A DNA stretch of 64,000 bases from Gautieria morchelliformis. Its lineage: Eukaryota; Basidiomycota; Agaricomycetes; Gomphales; Gomphaceae. The notes beneath the pieces were generated by a model, which was given only the letters and a program-made list of their open reading frames with translations, was not told the DNA's origin and ran no database searches. The stretch is from the NCBI GenBank assembly GCA_015179125.1, contig WHVA01000274.1, forward strand, positions 84,603 to 148,602, given 5' to 3'. Both the position numbers and the translations under genes were made by a program. The first letter of the stretch is position 1; each line of letters opens with the position of its first letter. This document shows, piece by piece, positions 32,669 to 44,830 of the stretch.

Positions 32669-32996
32669 CTGTGCTCGGGGTCATCTGATGGGGTGACAAG
32701 AAGCGGCTTCATCACTATCTAGCCGTGTTTGCAGAAGAGAGACATTTATGTATCATGTTCCAAATATCGCTCGCAACGCAGTTCAAGTTCGACCTCTTAT
32801 ACTTCAAGCGATTTTCGTGGGTCGAAACAATCTGTCGCTCACTTATAAATATACCTTTAGCAAAACAGTACCACTATTCGTTGTGAGCCATATATATGCA
32901 TGTTCGGGTAGGACACCTCTTTCTTCCATGACTATATGTGATGCCATCCATCTACTCTTCCTCTCCCTCAGGTGGTGTCATACCCCCAGACACGTA

Positions 32997-34812
32997 TCAG
33001 ACCTCTATTGATACCTCTCCCGTCGACGCCGCCACTACAAGGGTATTGTATTGAGTCGCAAGAAGGTATGATCCATCAAAAGAACAGAAAGGGCGACTTA
33101 CCATGTTGCGGTTCAGCACAGACCTCACCGGAGGAATCATCCACAGCACTCCCAGGCTCCCTTCCGTGACGGATTTCCTCAAGCTCAATGCCCACCACTG
33201 CGGTAGAAGAGGGGCCGTCCTTCCCCTGAGGTTCTGAAGTTCCAGTCTCGCTGACACTCGGATCGCCAAATTCCTCCATGAGCGAATTGTGAATATGTCG
33301 TGTAGCTGCACGAAAGCTCGTTACGGGATGGTGTGCAGAATGGGTCGTGCCATTAGGGTGAGCAACCCTCTCTTGGAGAGCAAGATGACAGCGACAAATA
33401 ACGATGACAGACAGACTGCATGTAGCGTTAGCCATATATCTTATTATCTAGGCTCCTAGGATCTGACCTGTCCTGCACAGGGGAAAGAATCCCTGAAAGG
33501 CTGGGCTAATGACCGCGTGTAAAATTGAACAACCAAGTGTATGCAACCAATGGACTCACTCTTAAAACCTGTTATATTGAATATTAGGTACGTCTTATAA
33601 ATTGGACACCATTCATTACCTTAGGAGTGATGCCAGATACTAATGTTATGCTCAGTACAAATCTGAGTCGGTATTAGATGGAAAGTTCAACGGCGGCAGT
33701 CAGAAAGTACGTACCCAAATCTTATGAGACCTAGAGGAGCAATGAGCAATTTCAAAAGTGTAAGGATGAATTAACAGACCTTGTTCAGCCAAAGTTTGGG
33801 TCAATGACTTCCGAGGCAGCATCTGAAACTCTCTTGACATCCTCACGAGTCCAAGGGTATTGTATAGTGTCACAACAACCACCAATGTGTCAAAAAGTAT
33901 AAGGAACACATTATTCATTGTTTCCGCTAGGAATAAATGGTCTGTTAAACCACAACTGAACATGAGAATGTCTCACCCCTGACAAAGTGATATATGGACC
34001 TGCTTCAATATAGCTGACGTTGTCACTCACAAATGTACAGGACCCAGATCCTGAGCTGTGATGATGCATTCCCCTCTGACGACGGAAAACTGTAATACAA
34101 TATTATGTTTCAGGATAGATTAATGGCAGACTTGAACTTGAAAAGGGAAGCGTACGTACCACTCCCGTACCCAAACTGCCCATATACAGAAGAAGACCGA
34201 GGGCTCCAAGCACCCACCGCACTTGATTGTGCTGGGTCATGGCATATACTCGCGCCCATAACAGTCCTGCAAGGGGTATGTATGTAAGTCTATGACTGAG
34301 GACTTACCCAGTATATGGTTACCTTCTATGCTTGGAAGTATCACAATGGCTAGACAAACTTCGAGATGAATCCAGATGGTACACACACTGCGTGGCATCA
34401 GATCATGTCAAAAGGAACACATATGTCATACTGGGTATGGATGTGAGCAACCTGCGTTTCACGAATAAACCCACTCACCTCAAGTGGGATGTTTGCTGTA
34501 CCAGCGTATACCACAATGATAGAGGAAAGCAAGGCAGGGTAGCGAGCGAGCAGGTAAAGGACAGTTCCTAATCTGACTCTTCTGCGCCAGATATAGGTAA
34601 TCTCGGACGGCAGGGTCAAGAGGGTATCATAGGCGAGCAGTGCTACTTGGATCAGTTATATAGTCCATGATTACTCTCTACACACCGAGGGTAGCAATGT
34701 ACACATATCTAAAAGCTGTACTTCTAGATTGTCAGATTATACCCCACTGAATGGCCTGACCTACTCACTTATCTGAGATAAACTGAATATCCACGCTCTG
34801 TTGAGATGCCAT
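32997..34812 (-). CDS. DUF6533-type seven-helix membrane protein, many introns
   Basis: Probable start MASQQSVDIQFISD (34812-34769) followed by a GTGAGT donor. Next exon ALLAYDTLLTLPSEITYIWRRRVRLGTVLYLLARY, the DUF6533 signature. Later exons: IWIHLEVCLAIVILPSIE near 34360, LLWARVYAMTQHNQVRWVLGALGLLLYMGSLGTG (34270-34170), FDTLVVVVTLYNTLGLVRMSREFQMLPRKSLTQTLAEQG (33900-33780), RFGFVLSITLVSGITPK, then SLSVIVICRCHLALQERV and an acidic tail EEFGDPSVSE..SSGE. A GTAAGT donor near 33100 and TGTAG acceptor near 33043 give a last exon ending VAASTGEVSIEV, stop at 32997. Hydrophobic helices imply an integral membrane protein; function of the family is unknown. The splice between exons 1 and 2 is not resolved. 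Confidence 0.72.
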
Positions 34813-36295
34813 ATGGTGATCGTATACTGTAAACTAAGTGGGACAGATATCTGGATGTTAAAGATGAACCGTCCACCGAAAGGACCTTATAGCATAGGAG
34901 CATAGGATGGCAGAGGGGGGCGGAACTGAGACCGGGGTTAAAGCCACCGCCACGAGTACTTGCCCTCGTTCAAAACGTGTTGATCTTCGCGCGTGTCTCC
35001 ATGATCGAAAGATAACAGTGCCGGTAGTCAGAGAACGCGATGGCACGCTCGCAACATACTCTACACACCGTGATCATGGTCTAAAATCCATACACCAGAG
35101 ATGATCAAAAAGCTTACAGAAAACACTGCCATCGAGTGCATCCGTGCCAAGGCGGTTAGGTATGAGGATATGTTGGGGAGTCGCCGTTTGAATCACATCA
35201 GACCCTGATTAAAGTGGGATGCAATACCTAGAATACAGGAGTCCATGCTAACTGCCCGAGCCGCGAGGCACGACTGAGTTGTTAGCTCGTCATGAGATCT
35301 GGAAATGGTGTTCCCATCCTCAAGACGCAGCACCTCTAGACATCGAGAGTTAAAGACCTCTTGATGCTTGGATCGATTGCCAGGGAAACTTCATGCTTCG
35401 GTACGTTATATGTCATACATCAGAACACTGCCCCACACTACGATAGAGGCCCTACCATCACGGTAAGTGACTCCATGAGTGTAGTCCCAGCACGGTGGGC
35501 CGTAGCGGCCTTGATTTTGCCGTGGCTCAACAAGACAGTGACCCTGGATGTTGATGACATGCATCGTGAGCCCAACACGTAGTATAAAACAACTGAGCTC
35601 TAACCTCATGTCCAGACATCACCCTACTAGAACGGCCGTTGTGTGCCGTGTTCTGTAGAACCAGCGTGGGAAGGATAGAAGGAAAATCCAGACATTATAC
35701 TCTGCTCTGGTTCTACTACTGGTTGGCTGGTTGCCCGCCCTCATCCGTGGTTATGACGTGGCGGCGGTTGGGGGTCGACGCTCGGCAGCACCCCCTTTTT
35801 GGCTATTTCTTTTTGTAGAAACGTTGCTACTTGTCGCTGGCTAATGCTAGCAATGCACTGTGGGTGTAGATGGCTAGTGTATGTATGGAAAAAAACGGTT
35901 TTTGGAGTTTGGGGCGTTATGGTGCGCGTGAGAAAATTTTCCAGGCTGGGAATTATATGTCACCTCCTCTATCTTCCCTTCCGCGCAGCCCACACTATAT
36001 ACGACCTCCGATACCCCCATCGCCCCTCCAACATTCCACCATCGCTCCATGGCAGGATATACTGCTCCACGCGGCACAACCCCTACCTTGAGAGCGAGTT
36101 ACCCCCGAAACTACAGCTCAACAACCCCCGGTCCCGGTCCCCGCCCCGATTCAGATTAACATACACAGGTCAACGACACCTCATACCCTCTCATACCGCT
36201 CTTCAGGGAACGTGAAACCCTTGTCTCCGTCCTGTAACGGTGGAGTATCTCCTACTAGTGATCGATGATCAGCGGGTGTGTCTTATGGGATAAGT
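34813..36295. other. Spacer, no recognisable gene
   Basis: Contains unrecognised ORFs of 60-75 codons on both strands and a TATA-like CACTATATACG at 35992. An ORF of 138 codons (35799-36215) has no motif and no coding-like pattern. It probably includes the upstream region of the DUF6533 gene. Confidence 0.3.
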
Positions 36296-37126
36296 ATGTC
36301 GTTCTATGCATACACATCCTTCGTGCGGATGTCAACCGATCATATGAACTGCCATTTCGTGCTCAACAGCAGTTGGGATGCAATGAATTCTGTCTGCTGC
36401 GACGACAATGACGACAACGACAGCGGTACGTATTTGATTGACTCTTGACCGTCAATTTGTATCCCGGAGCTATTGCTGTTACTGATCGATCATAGCCGTC
36501 GTCTGTGACTTGTTCTGTCCGACTGTCCGGGGGTTCCTCCTTCCCCAGTTTACGCTGCTGTGGTCGAAATTCTACTATGATACAACCCCTCGCGCAGCTT
36601 CCCGAGTGCCATGGTTATATATTGCGTATCTCCCCTTCTCCCGGCTCCTCGCTTGACCGAGGAGACTTCTATGCAGTCATTATGCTGCCCACTGCTCGTG
36701 ATTATTACTGCTCATGCTTGATCTGGCGCTGCATCGTTGAATGGTACAATCCTATACTCGATTAAGGGGCCATTGGCGCGTCTATTCCGGATCAGGGATA
36801 TCTCGTTTACTGATGTACGACGCTGCGTGGATGGGATGGGTCTGTTGTGTACTTTTCCCTGTTCCTGGAGGGCCTTAGGCCTCGACCTTGTTCGCTGCGC
36901 GATCATCCGCGATCATAGGAGCCACCTCAGACTCGAGGAGCAAGTCTTAAAGCTGATTTTGCGTCGGACCCCGTTTCTAGTAAACCGCATTGCCATTTTC
37001 TTTTGCGGTCTTCTAGCTATGCGGGGGTACGTTGATGATAGATATACTGCTTCACCTTTTGGAGTCGCGCTGGCTTCGGTTCCCTTTCATTCAACTATGC
37101 ACGCTAGGTACGCTTGGATCTTCTAG
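36296..37126 (+). CDS. Possible spliced gene, unknown
   Basis: ATG at 36296 opens MSFYAYTSFVRMSTDHMNC..DNDDNDS, then a GTACGT donor near 36426 and a CATAG acceptor near 36495 continue into AVVCDLFCPTVRGFLLPQFTLLWSKFYYD..PWLYIAYLPFSRLLA. Later, 36737-37126 is an open frame with LDLVRCAIIRDHRSH and TPFLVNRIAIFFCGLLAMRGY, which is hydrophobic enough for a membrane segment. Whether the parts belong to one transcript is unclear. No family recognised. Could be a decayed gene. Confidence 0.3.
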
Positions 37127-37431
37127 CTAGTCGGCCTCCGTCCTGCCGCATTCTTTGCATCCCTGTACTATAAATGGTGAACTTCCCTCGACATGGTCGA
37201 TTGCCGCACATTTCTGTTGACGCTGTCGGTGCGTGCGTCACTGTGTCGAGCGACAGGTAAGCATCATGCACAGCGATGTCATGTCTAAATATAGAAGACG
37301 ACATGGTCTCCGTGCGCGGCATCTCCGCCGCTAACTCCGTTCACGATCGACGCAGATCCCTCGCCATTCAATCCCCATTCAGTAACCCCCTTGCCCCAAC
37401 GGCGACATGCTTCCCCTCCCCATCCAAAAAC

Positions 37432-37440
37432 TGTATAAAG
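37432..37440 (+). promoter_or_regulatory. TATA box of the 81-aa gene
   Basis: TGTATAAAG about 55 bp upstream of the ATG at 37490, a typical spacing for a fungal core promoter. Confidence 0.45.
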
Positions 37441-37489
37441 TCTGCCCTCGCCCCGAGTCCTCGATTCGAAATCCCCGCCATCCCTGTCA

Positions 37490-37846
37490 ATGACTGACAT
37501 CAACCACCAATCTGTGGGGGACAGGGGTAGTGCCCTTGCGAAGGTGCGTGCTCGCTGTGTGTGGCTATGAGCAGCGCTGATTTTCTCGTCGTTCGTCACA
37601 GGCTGACCAGCAGGAGGGCACTGTGAAGCAGGACGGTGCGGTGGTGCAGGACGGTACGGCGGACCAGGAGAGTACGGTAGACCAGGCGGCTGCGGTGGAG
37701 CAGGAGGAGACGGTAGACCAGGCCAAGGATAAAGTGAAGGGAATGGCGGACTCAGCAGCGTCCACCGTGCAGCACGAGGTACGTGCATATATGCGCCCAC
37801 TCGTTGCCTATCGATTATTGCTCGTCGCCAGAAATCGGCCACGTAG
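37490..37846 (+). CDS. Small hydrophilic repeat protein, 81 aa, three exons
   Basis: Exons 37490-37543, 37602-37778 and 37832-37846 join in frame through two GT..AG introns of 58 and 53 bp. The start MTDINHQSVGDRG lies downstream of a TATA box. Exon 2 is made of short degenerate repeats (VKQDG, VVQDGTADQ, STVDQAA, ETVDQ) ending AKDKVKGMADSAAS. The last exon adds KSAT and a TAG stop. The protein is strongly hydrophilic, Gln/Asp/Ala-rich, without Cys or Trp, and resembles in style CsbD- or LEA-like stress proteins. That link is only compositional. The clean splicing and periodic coding pattern argue that it is real. A decayed relative lies at 32435, with the neighbouring DUF6533 tail duplicated as well. 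Confidence 0.6.
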
Positions 37847-38594
37847 AAAATGAGCAACATGATTTCTGGCAACTCGAACGAGAACGGCGAGTCGTTGCTC
37901 GGCAGAGGGTGAGCAGCTGCCTCGATATCATTGCCATGCTCGTCGTCGTCGGCAGTGGGCCTCGCTGACAATAAATAGAGCTGAGGTTGAGTAGACATAA
38001 CGTTATTAGTTTCAAGTTATTATCTGGGCATGTTTGTACTTCTAGTAGACGGTAGAGAAACACAGTGTATTGTCTTTTTCCTAATTGTGTTGACGCGTAT
38101 TTGCAGAATCGACTTATATCGCGACTTTTGCCATTCGGAAGCACCATCTGTCATGTCAACCATCATCAGCACAATGGCATTATTCATTGTGCCACTGCTT
38201 CTGTATAGGAGACTGGGCACAGAATGCTCTGACACCACTCGTATGCTACTTATGCCCTCGCCAGTCGATCGCGTCATCTTACTTTTGCATTCTGTCAGCT
38301 TAATTGCAAGTGGTGCTCACGACTCAGCCCTATTTGACATGCACTGATAAATATATTGGTAGCAAAATACTACCGTTATCCAACGCGCTACGGATTGAAT
38401 ATGGGAGTTCGTGTGTATCGCGTTGTGGCACTTTTTCCCCATTCCCCCCGCGTGATGCGTTCTGTCTACTATCTTCCTCTCCCCCGCTCACGTCATACCC
38501 CCTTGTTAAGTTCCTCGATCTATTCGCGATCGTGTCGTTTGCACGTCATACAGACCGTGAGGTGGGGTGGGGCACTAGCTGCCTACGGCCTACA

Positions 38595-38985
38595 TCACAG
38601 TGCCTCGACTCCTCGCCCATGCATGGACGCCGCCACTACAAAGATATTATATTCAGTCATAAGAAGGTATGAACTATCAACTGGAACGCTTAGCACCGGA
38701 GGCCTCGTCTACAGCGCTCGCAAGCTCCTCGCCGTAAGGGATGCCCTCAAGCTCGTTGCTGTGCATGTTAGAAGAGGGGCGGTCCTGCCCATAAGGTTCG
38801 GTTGCTTCTGACATTCTATTCTCGCTGACACTCGGATCGCCGAATTCCTCCAAATTGTGAATCTGTCGTGTAACTCCTTGACGAGCCTGTGGGCGGTCCC
38901 ATTTGGATGAGCAAGCCTCTTTTGAATGGCAAGACGACAGCAACAAATGACGATGACAGACAGACTACGGGTAGCACCCATGTGA
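38595..38985 (-). pseudogene. Duplicated C-terminal exons of the DUF6533 gene
   Basis: Minus-strand frames read RSLSVIVICCCRLAIQKRLAHPNGT, then, one frame over, RQIHNLEEFGDPSVSENRMSE..ELEGIPYGEELASAVDEASG. These align with the tail of the gene at 32997-33435. The last-exon peptide VAAS..GRGVEAL with TGA at 38597-38595 also corresponds. The membrane domain is missing and a frameshift separates the two blocks. It reads as part of a segmental duplication that also includes the small 81-aa gene. Confidence 0.6.
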
Positions 38986-38998
38986 CATTCTGGTTCAC

Positions 38999-39139
38999 AT
39001 GGGTATCATCGCAAAAAGAGCTCTCTCCCCACGAGGCACACTCAGCGTCAAACCACTCGAACCCTTCGACCTCCTCATCGGACCGCGGGATATGGGTGGA
39101 ATCTCTGCCTTGTTCCTCGCTCGCCTCTCACAACAGTAG
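38999..39139 (+). pseudogene. Patatin-like phospholipase fragment (tentative)
   Basis: A 46-codon frame reads ..SVKPLEPFDLLIGPRDMGGISALFLARLSQQ. Patatin-like proteins of basidiomycetes have FDLIxGTSTGGIxAxxLGRL around the nucleophile Ser. The spacing matches, but GTSTGG is GPRDMGG here, so the catalytic Ser is missing. Too short to be functional. Similarity is by eye. Confidence 0.35.
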
Positions 39140-39299
39140 ACAAGTCCATCGCTTGATATCAGCCGGCAAGCAACACTGCTTTCCAGTACGCCAGATTTAA
39201 TATCTCACACTCATCGGGGTTTGACGCCATCACAGAAGAAGTGAGAATTATATGCAGGTAAGGGTGGATATAAGAGGTGGAGAGGAAAGTGTCATCACC

Positions 39300-39866
39300 A
39301 TGAGCAAATGGCCAGAAACTCAACTCAAGTCACCATGGGGGCGGCTCATTCTTATCCCCCCAGGCCCCAAAGACAATGTCCAAGTTGCCGCGCTCCGTGG
39401 TGACCCAGATGCACTGCGTTATTTTCCCTTCATGCCAAAATCCATGTATAGGCATGCCGTGCAAAACGCGATGCCCTCTGGGCCACGGAGAAGGCATGGC
39501 CATTCCACATCCATATCAATCTCCCATCCCCGAATGCCCCAGCGTTCGCTTGCCAGTGTGCAATCTTACGCATGGACAGCCCCAACCGCTCCACAGAAAT
39601 AGGCATCATGATAAATTCTGCCCTCCATCGCACAGGCATCACAACAGAAGCCCGGTATATGAGCCTCAGTATCCTGATTTGAACTGCACCTCGTATAGTT
39701 TCTCACGAGCTCAACTAACGTCCCTATGAGAGGCTGGCTGGAGAGCTTCAAGTTCGGCATCCAACTGGAGTATCGACAAAGGAAGGCTTGGGTAAATGGC
39801 GAACGCGGTTGGCAGGATGTCGCAGGGTACACTGTTCTTGAGACAGAATTGTCGCTTTTCAAATGA
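39300..39866 (+). pseudogene. GNAT-family N-acetyltransferase, broken
   Basis: The start MSKWPETQLKSPWGRLILIPPGPKDN..ALRGDPDALRYFPFMP is a typical fungal GNAT N-terminus. In a shifted frame follow AKRDALWATEKAWPFHIHI and RSTEIGIMINSALHRTGITTEARYMSL (acetyl-CoA-binding part). In another shifted frame come FELHLV, a TAG, then FLTSSTNVPMRGWLESFKFG..LEYRQRKAW..VAGYTVLETELSLFK and a TGA. At least two frameshifts and one nonsense codon break the gene. GNAT enzymes transfer acetyl groups to small amines or protein N-termini. Substrate unknown. No intron boundaries repair the frame. Confidence 0.65.
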
Positions 39867-41061
39867 AGGCGAGGATGCAGGAGAAGCTCACTACGCGGTT
39901 AGGTCCTCCAATAGTGTAACTTCTGAAGCCTATTTCACTGTATTGAGACGAGCACGCTTTCGCTGACGTATTGATGACCTAGGTGATGTCATACGTACGA
40001 GAATGGAATGAAAAGAGAAAACGGAATGCAGCCAAGATGTCCGTATTTGCGGTAGTCTCATAGCATCCCGGAAGTTGGCGAGGTTAGGAAGTAGAAAGAG
40101 ACTGAAGATATGTACAATGGGGTGGAGGGTCGTGAGGAGACGATATGGGCACCCCAGTCCAGTTGCATAGTTTCGTCGCATTTTGAACCAGATATCATTG
40201 AAGAAAATCAGCCGTGTCATGAAGCTGGTCGTGGGCCCGGGGTATGGAGCTCATTCGAAGTCGTCATGGCCCCCTTCTCGCCCAGGAAACCGTTGAGAAA
40301 AATATAATTTTAATATTGCACTTGGGCTACTAACGGCTCCAATGCTATCCAAACATCAGAAGGGACACAACCTGGTATAATTGCTCGCCGCACGAAAAAT
40401 CTGCGTCCCAAGTTCCACCGAAACCCTGAGTGGCCCCACATATGATAAGTCAGCGGGAAACAATTCATCACCCGGGGATCCCGGATTTCGGACGTAAATA
40501 CTATTCCGTCTGAGCCTTACAGGCACGGGTGACGCGTGACGGTCCGTCCGTCGGAAGCGGGATATGCCAGCAATTAATTAAATGGCTGTCTAGGTTTCTT
40601 CATTTTGTTTGGCAACTCCATGGGCCGCAGCCGGTTCATTTTGAGGAACTAATGCCAAGGCCATTACTGTAAATTTCCCACGCGCGTCTTTCAAGTTGCA
40701 CAAGTCATGAGTCCGCCGCGTACATATCGCTGATGTCTACTGAACCGACAGTACCGTACAGTACCACGCACAGCAGAGGGGTATCCTTAATTCGCATGTC
40801 CGAGTCGCTCTCAAATGGTACTACTATATTGTGTCGATATGCCGACCCAGTACCCACGCACCTCCATCGAGCGGAAAATATGGAAGAAGTGACCCCACTG
40901 TTGCCATTCCTTGAGACGATCGTCATTCTACATATCCACTCTCACCTGCTCAATATTAGTGTCCGACAATGATACAGAAGGTTATTTGAATAATCTCGAG
41001 TTCAAGAGCTTTTGTCGTCACTGCTTTCATCAGACTTGTTTGTTTCGACCACGATCCAAGA
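39867..41061. other. Upstream region of the MFS gene; no other gene seen
   Basis: ORFs of 60-96 codons on both strands show no motif. The sequence is of average composition without repeats shared within the window. The promoter of the MFS gene should lie near the right edge. Confidence 0.3.
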
Positions 41062-43956
41062 ATGGACTATGCGACACATGTTCAAAACCATCCCTTTGAG
41101 GTGACCGCTAACGATTCATCCCAGGGCCTGGAAATTTCCAAGAATCCTGGAGTTGCCAATGAGCCACAGGTTTTACCCCACAATAATATCCCCGTGGTCT
41201 GTATCTCATTGATGATGGTGGTTTTCTTGGTATGTCAAACCTGGCTCATCGCATTCAGTGATTGAACTAAGTATATCGTCGAGGTTGCTCTGGATGAAAC
41301 GATGTATGGCACAAGCCACAAGAGACTATTCCCACTGACACACAAGCTTCAGCGTCGCGATGGCATTGCCGACCATTGTCGCTCAACTGGGGGGCGGAAA
41401 TAACTATGCATGGGTTGTCAAGTACGTAAATATGGGGTCCACCCAATGGTATTCTGATAGAGAACAGTGCTTTTCTCCTTGCGTTCGTTTCGTCGACCCC
41501 CCTTTACGGTAAATTGGCGGATACCCTCGGCCGAAAAATTGTCTTCTACCCAGCGCTGTTTGTGTTCCTTGTAGGGACTGCCAAATAACGCCAATCCTAC
41601 GGTTCTGATGCGCATACATATTACAGCTTGGTTCTGCGCTGTGTGGAGCGGCTCAGACTATGAGCTGGTTGATCATCTCCCGAGCGATTCAAGGTCTGGG
41701 CGGTAGTGGTAGGCTCTATGACGCTTAAGATTCTAGTTATTACTCATTCGGAACAATATCAGGCATGTACCAAATGGTCCTGGTCATCAATGCAGATATT
41801 TTCAGTCTCGAGGAGTAAGATATATGATGCTCCTCAAGCACTAAGATGATACAACATAACTAGTCAGGGAAAGTACGGTGGCTATATAGGTGCTACTTAT
41901 GGAATTGCGTCGTGAGTCAGCAACGCGATCTATCAGGATTCAGGAATGCAATATGACGAAACGGAATGACAGTATTATTGGTCCTTTGATAGGAGGGGTA
42001 AGCAACCACAGCAGCTACGGTTTTCTCGGTTCCTCTGTCTAATATACTCAAGTGAAGGTTCTCACCGACCATGTTACCTGGCGATGGTGTGCCATTTCGT
42101 CTTGAACACTTATGGCCCCATGGCTGACTGTAGCATAGGTGCTTCTGGATAAATCTGTGGGTCGTGCACAGCATCATTGATAGACCCTTCGTAGTGAGAC
42201 TGGTGGTATATCTTAGGCCCACTGGCGGGGTTGCTGCCATCTTGTTGTTTTTCTTCCTCAATCTCAATCCCCATCCAGGCCAGACATTCCGCGAACACGT
42301 GCGCCAGTTTGACTTTGTAGGGCTCTTCCTGCTGGTTTCCGGCACTATATGTGTTCTTCTCGGGTTCGAAGAAAGCGAAACGGCCTGTGTGTTCTTATCC
42401 CATTCATAATGCGCATGTTTGACAATCTTACTGAGTATTACCTAACAGGGAACCGGGGGACCATCTCACTGCTCGTGCTGGGACTTGTCATACTGGTTAT
42501 CGGAGGCATATATGAAGGGTGGACAAAGCTACCCCCAATTATCCCTCCGCGGCTTTTTAAGGTATGTCAACTCTTTCTATATCGAGGGCGACTCACGTCG
42601 TTTTAGACACGCACAACGGGGCTGATCCTCATCGCCGTGTTTTTACACAGCTTCTCGTACATTGCTGGTAATGCTTTAAAACTATGATATATATGCATGT
42701 CTTATGTTCCGAACAGCTGCATTATACTTGCCTCTATATTTTCAAGTCCTTGGTGCATCCGCCACAAGAGCGGGAATACAGTGAGTTCATTGCATATTTC
42801 GAGTTAGATCTGACGTCGGGATCTGTCCCAGAACAATACCTTTCTCTTTTTCGATATCGCTCGTGTCTGTGGTGGCAGGCTATGTGGTGACCATGATAGG
42901 AGACTATAGACCAGTGATTTGGTTTTCATGGGTTAGTAAAAAATGAATGCCTGGTCTAAAATTGTGGAAAGCGGTGTTGACGAACAATGGTTTCCAGTGT
43001 GTGTCGTGTTTAGGATGTGGTTTAATGATCACGCTAAACGAGACATCTTCACTGTAGGCATTGTTTTCTAATGTGCGAGTTGATTCATGGCTTATCCTTG
43101 TTGCAGGCCTAAGCAAGTCCTTTACCTGCTGATAGCAGGCACTGGCATCGGTGGCATGTTTGAGCTACCTATAATAGCCCTGCAAGCAGCGATGCCAGTG
43201 AAAGACATGGCCACCACCATAGCGACCATGGGCCTTATTAGGTGGGCACCATCGTCTTGTTTGTTTATTGCAGTCTTAGAATACAATCGAGAACATTTGG
43301 ATCTACAATCGGAGTCAGTGTTGGTCAGGCAATCTGGACCTCCGTGAGTCCACCACCTTTCCCCGCTGGGGTTGTCACATCACCCCGTTTATTTTCCCAC
43401 AGGAGCTGCGTAGGAGAGCCGTGAGCATTCCGAATTTTGACCTGAGCATACAGAGTGGTGTTCTGGTGGACAGCGTCCGCCAGATACAATACATCCAGGT
43501 TAGAGCCTGGCACCCGTATGTGCTACTAACTTGACGCATCGGCGGGGACAGCCCGAATCCTTGCGACAGCAAGTATTACACGCCTACTCAAAGAGTATAT
43601 CCACGGTATGGATAGTTAATACACCCCTCTGGGGTATGGGCTTCATCATGGGTGCGTAGCACAGGAGTGTGACTCAACAGATGTCGCTGAGAACTTGAAA
43701 CTTCGTGGACTTAGTGCTCTTTTTGAAGAAGTACACCCTTAAGCGCGAGGTTATCCGCAGCGGTGAAAAGGGTACCCAGGGAGATCAGAAGCTAGACTCA
43801 GGAGCCGTGACTCTTAACGACGCAACTTCTGATGTCGAGAAGGGCATTCCGATTGGGAAGGACTCAACCGTGGAGAGTGATGTTGTGTCAGGCGTTGAGC
43901 AGGACGGGGAGAGTTCTAGTACTGCTGCAACATCCCGCGGCACCATCCAGGCGTGA
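41062..43956 (+). CDS. MFS drug/toxin efflux transporter (DHA2-like), 21 exons, 600 aa
   Basis: Splicing 20 introns of 45-66 bp gives one uninterrupted 1803-nt frame (MDYATHVQNHPFEV..RGTIQA, stop at 43954). Motifs: VALDETIVAMALPTIVAQLGG (helix 1), YGKLADTLGRK (MFS motif A, loop 2-3), [34 protein letters not shown] (motif C region), FLNLNPHPG, HSFSYIAAALYLPLYFQVLGAS, ATIATMGLIRTFGSTIGVSVGQAIW, and an acidic Ser-rich tail. This pattern and length fit the 14-helix DHA2 H+ antiporters of fungi, which export drugs or toxins across the plasma membrane. Intron boundaries include 41230-41283, 41304-41352, 41422-41467, 41571-41626, 42562-42606 and 43652-43714. The branch site CTACTAAC is clear in intron 19 (43499-43551). 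No damage was found. Substrate not predictable. Confidence 0.9.
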
Positions 43957-44830
43957 GCTTTGGTAGGATGGTCAGATCTGATTTCTATGTGAGTGCGAAT
44001 GTCATTATTACTGTAAACGACTATCCCTTCACACACGAATGGCGATCCAGACGGGATCCTAGGAAATTCATGCTTTTCTGCAGTTCAATTTAATCAGTGT
44101 AGATGGACGGCGTGCATATATACTATAGAGTGATGGTTCCATTCATCAAACTGATTCCATTCACCAAACGCTATGTAAATCTTTGACCGCCTCGTGATTA
44201 ATATAGGCCGCGGTCACATAAGCTACGCAGCACACTGTAGGCCAGCTAAAGTAAGTATGGAGTATATTTTCTTCGCATACGCAAAGCTGTTGTCATTAGC
44301 TACGTCGCACCGTGATAAACGCTCATGCACGAAGCTCCCATCTGTTTTATAGTCAAAACAATCGGAACGGACAGTAGGCCCGGCCGCTCGGACCCGGTCT
44401 ATGGACACATCTATGGACGCATCCATGGACCCACAAACCATAAATTAAAGTCATGTGACCTCAACACCCACTGAACCACTGAACCACACCCAAATATATA
44501 TATAGACACTGATGAGTATCCAGCAGCCGAACTAAAACAATTTTCATATGCCCCCTTCTGTTGAGTAAAGGACGATGCGGCATGGATGCGGCACTTCGGT
44601 CTGCTAACGTAAGCCGATGATGCATGCGCTGATGACGCATATAGGACACAAAAGAGAAAACGGACAAAGGAGCGCAGCAAGATACAAGGATTTCCTTGTA
44701 TCTTCATAAAATAAGGAACTTAATACAATTAGAATAGAACGTGTATTCAGGACAGCGACTCTCGTCGCTGTCAGGATATCGAACTTCCGAACCCAGATCT
44801 TATCTACTGTGAGCGCTTCAACCTACAGGG
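43957..44830. other. Spacer after the MFS gene
   Basis: A degenerate 12-bp tandem (TCTATGGACACA-like, three units) lies at about 44398-44434. AT-rich ATATATATA at 44495. Unrecognised ORFs of 68-98 codons only. Confidence 0.3.
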
